NCBI GenBank assembly: GCA_947068385.1
Contig: CAMTBF010000186.1
Span: 1 to 7,009, forward strand
Source of the DNA: an uncultured Lachnospiraceae bacterium
GTDB lineage: Bacteria > Bacillota > Clostridia > Lachnospirales > Lachnospiraceae
Length of the DNA stretch: 7,009 nucleotides
Reading direction: 5' to 3'
Made by a program: the position numbers and the translations under genes. This document shows, piece after piece, positions 6,059 through 7,009 of the stretch. Each line of letters opens with the position of its first letter. The stretch's first letter is position 1. The notes beneath the pieces were generated by a model. That model saw only the letters and a list, made by a program, of their open reading frames with translations. It made no database searches and was not told the DNA's origin.

Positions 6059-6904
6059 TCACTTCACATGGGTATGGGTAAACAGATGCTCCTGGCAGTA
6101 TTCGTAATTGCCGTTGCATTTGGAGCAGAACCGGAATTCCAGATTGGGGTCGTCGTCCTCGGTCTGGCCGCAGATGGCGCATTTATGCTTGGTCACCTTG
6201 GAGTTGCGCCGGATGTCCTGCCTGAACTCCGCCCTGCGCTTCATCTGCTTCGGAGACATGTGGATATGGCTCCTGGAAGTAAAGAAGAATATCACGAAGT
6301 TCAGCAGGGAGGACAGGATGACGATCCTGGTCACAAGCCCTCCCCGGAACAGGAAATCGTATGTCAGCACCAGCCCGTCCAGAATGCCCAGCCACTTCAC
6401 CTTCACCGGGATGATGAACATCAGCAGCACCTGCACGTCCGGGAACGTGGCCGCAAAGGCCAGGAAGATGGACATGTTGATATAGTAGGTGCTGAACAGC
6501 ACGGACACGATCAGGGAGGTGGCCGCGAGCCCTTCCCCGCCTCCGGAGAGGAAGAACTGGATGCCCAGCCACACGAAGCTGCCCAGGACCGTGAACAGCA
6601 TGCCCGAGAACAGGTAGACGTTATACCGGTAAGTCCCCCAGGTCCGCTCTAAGCTGGTGCCGATATTGTAATAGAACAGGAGCATGATGATCGTGAAGGG
6701 ATCCAGCGAGGAGGGCGGCACGATGACCCAGGTGAAGATCCGCCAGACCTGGCCGTGGAGGACGGCGTAGGGATCCAGCGTCAGGTACAGCAGGAAATTC
6801 CCGTTGATAAGCTGGATGACATAGCCCACCACATAGCACAGGATCAGTATCAGGGAAAGGTTGCTGATGGCGTACTTTCCGAATCTCTTCTCAAAATTGC
6901 TCAT
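6059..6904 (-). CDS. Rhomboid-like membrane protein, catalytically inactive, with C-terminal zinc-ribbon tail
   Basis: The best start is ATG at 6904 (MSNFEKRF), giving 281 residues, with AAGGAG (6913-6918) at an 8-nt spacing. An in-frame GTG at 6913 overlaps that Shine-Dalgarno site and is less likely. About six hydrophobic segments are visible. The rhomboid signature HGQVWRIFTW and the following NIGTSLERTWGTYRYNVYLFSG match the loop 1 to TM3 part of the fold. However, the GxSG serine motif expected in TM4 is absent (the segment reads GLAATSLIVSVL), and there is no TM6 histidine in LLNFVIFFF. A proteolytic role is therefore unlikely, and a derlin/iRhom-like binding role is more plausible. After the last helix comes a basic linker, then CAICG, CSKC and YCQEH followed by further histidines, a pattern that suggests a cytoplasmic zinc ribbon. 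The sigma-like gene follows after 34 bp. Confidence 0.82.
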   Translation of the reverse strand: MSNFEKRFGKYAISNLSLILILCYVVGYVIQLINGNFLLYLTLDPYAVLHGQVWRIFTWVIVPPSSLDPFTIIMLLFYYNIGTSLERTWGTYRYNVYLFSGMLFTVLGSFVWLGIQFFLSGGGEGLAATSLIVSVLFSTYYINMSIFLAFAATFPDVQVLLMFIIPVKVKWLGILDGLVLTYDFLFRGGLVTRIVILSSLLNFVIFFFTSRSHIHMSPKQMKRRAEFRQDIRRNSKVTKHKCAICGQTEDDDPNLEFRFCSKCNGNYEYCQEHLFTHTHVK

Positions 6905-6912
6905 CTCGTTCA

Positions 6913-6918
6913 CTCCTT
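6913..6918 (-). promoter_or_regulatory. Ribosome-binding site that sets the rhomboid-like start at ATG 6904
   Basis: The minus strand reads AAGGAGTGAACGAGATG. AAGGAG sits 8 nt before the ATG at 6904-6902. The alternative upstream GTG (6913-6911) shares its first base with this site and has no other Shine-Dalgarno sequence, so it is probably not used. Confidence 0.7.
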
Positions 6919-7009
6919 ATGTCGAATAGCCTTGGGGCCCTGCGAATAGACTGGAAACAGGTATATAAAGACTGTGCTGGAATACGATGATATGTTATCA
7001 GGGCTTAGG
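6919..7009 (-). other. Upstream region of the rhomboid-like gene, no clear promoter
   Basis: This stretch probably holds the promoter of the operon that begins with the rhomboid-like gene, being more AT-rich than the genes. A TATATA-like -10 candidate lies near 6961-6967, but no good -35 box is found 16-18 nt upstream. A small palindrome, TGATATGTTATCA (6988-7000), is present. The upstream gene, if any, is outside the window. Confidence 0.3.

Noticed and set aside
6911..6913. GTG start for the rhomboid-like gene
   Set aside because: It overlaps the AAGGAG ribosome-binding site that is ideally spaced for the ATG nine bases downstream.
6988..7000. Palindrome TGATATGTTATCA as an operator
   Set aside because: The arms are only 5 bp and no convincing promoter boxes are associated with it, so chance occurrence is likely in AT-rich DNA.

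Overview
The window looks like chromosomal DNA of a fairly GC-rich member of the Clostridia, most probably Lachnospiraceae. The reasons are a bacterial M16C (presequence-protease type) peptidase, a DUF4349 lipoprotein, strong AGGAGG-type ribosome-binding sites, and a degenerate sigma-70 protein beside a rhomboid-like membrane protein. The assignment is from remembered family resemblance, not from a search. All six genes that can be supported lie on the minus strand. The long plus-strand reading frames are antisense shadows of these GC-rich genes.

Layout in the direction of transcription (right to left). (1) 6904-6059: a polytopic rhomboid-fold protein that lacks the serine protease motifs and ends in a Cys/His-rich zinc-ribbon-like tail. 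(2) 6024-5245: a sigma-70-like protein that keeps the 1.2/2.1-2.2 core and a region-3-like helix-turn-helix, but has lost the 2.3/2.4 promoter-melting segment and all of region 4. (3) 5197-4754: an unrecognised 147-residue soluble protein. (4) 4705-1790: a full-length 971-residue M16C zinc peptidase with all expected catalytic residues. (5) 1622-471: a DUF4349 lipoprotein. (6) 349-1: the N-terminal 116 residues of a gene that leaves the window, probably an AAA-type ATPase of accessory character. Genes 1-4 are 34-48 bp apart and probably form one transcription unit. Gene 5 follows after 167 bp that can fold into an H-type pseudoknot.

The most striking non-coding sequence is 371-458, about 31% GC between genes near 60% GC. 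It contains four copies of an 8-mer half-site (TTATACCC/GGGTATAA) arranged as a perfect 18-bp inverted repeat, with adjacent copies in each arm 10 bp apart. These overlap a near-consensus minus-strand promoter (TTGAAT, 17 nt, TATAAT). A second perfect 12-bp inverted repeat lies at the predicted transcription start. This resembles a tightly repressed promoter for the partial gene at the left edge.

How genes 1-4 work together is not known. A catalytically dead membrane rhomboid, a DNA-recognition-deficient sigma-like protein, a small soluble protein and a large oligopeptidase in one probable operon suggest a membrane or peptide-turnover linked regulatory module. That is inference.
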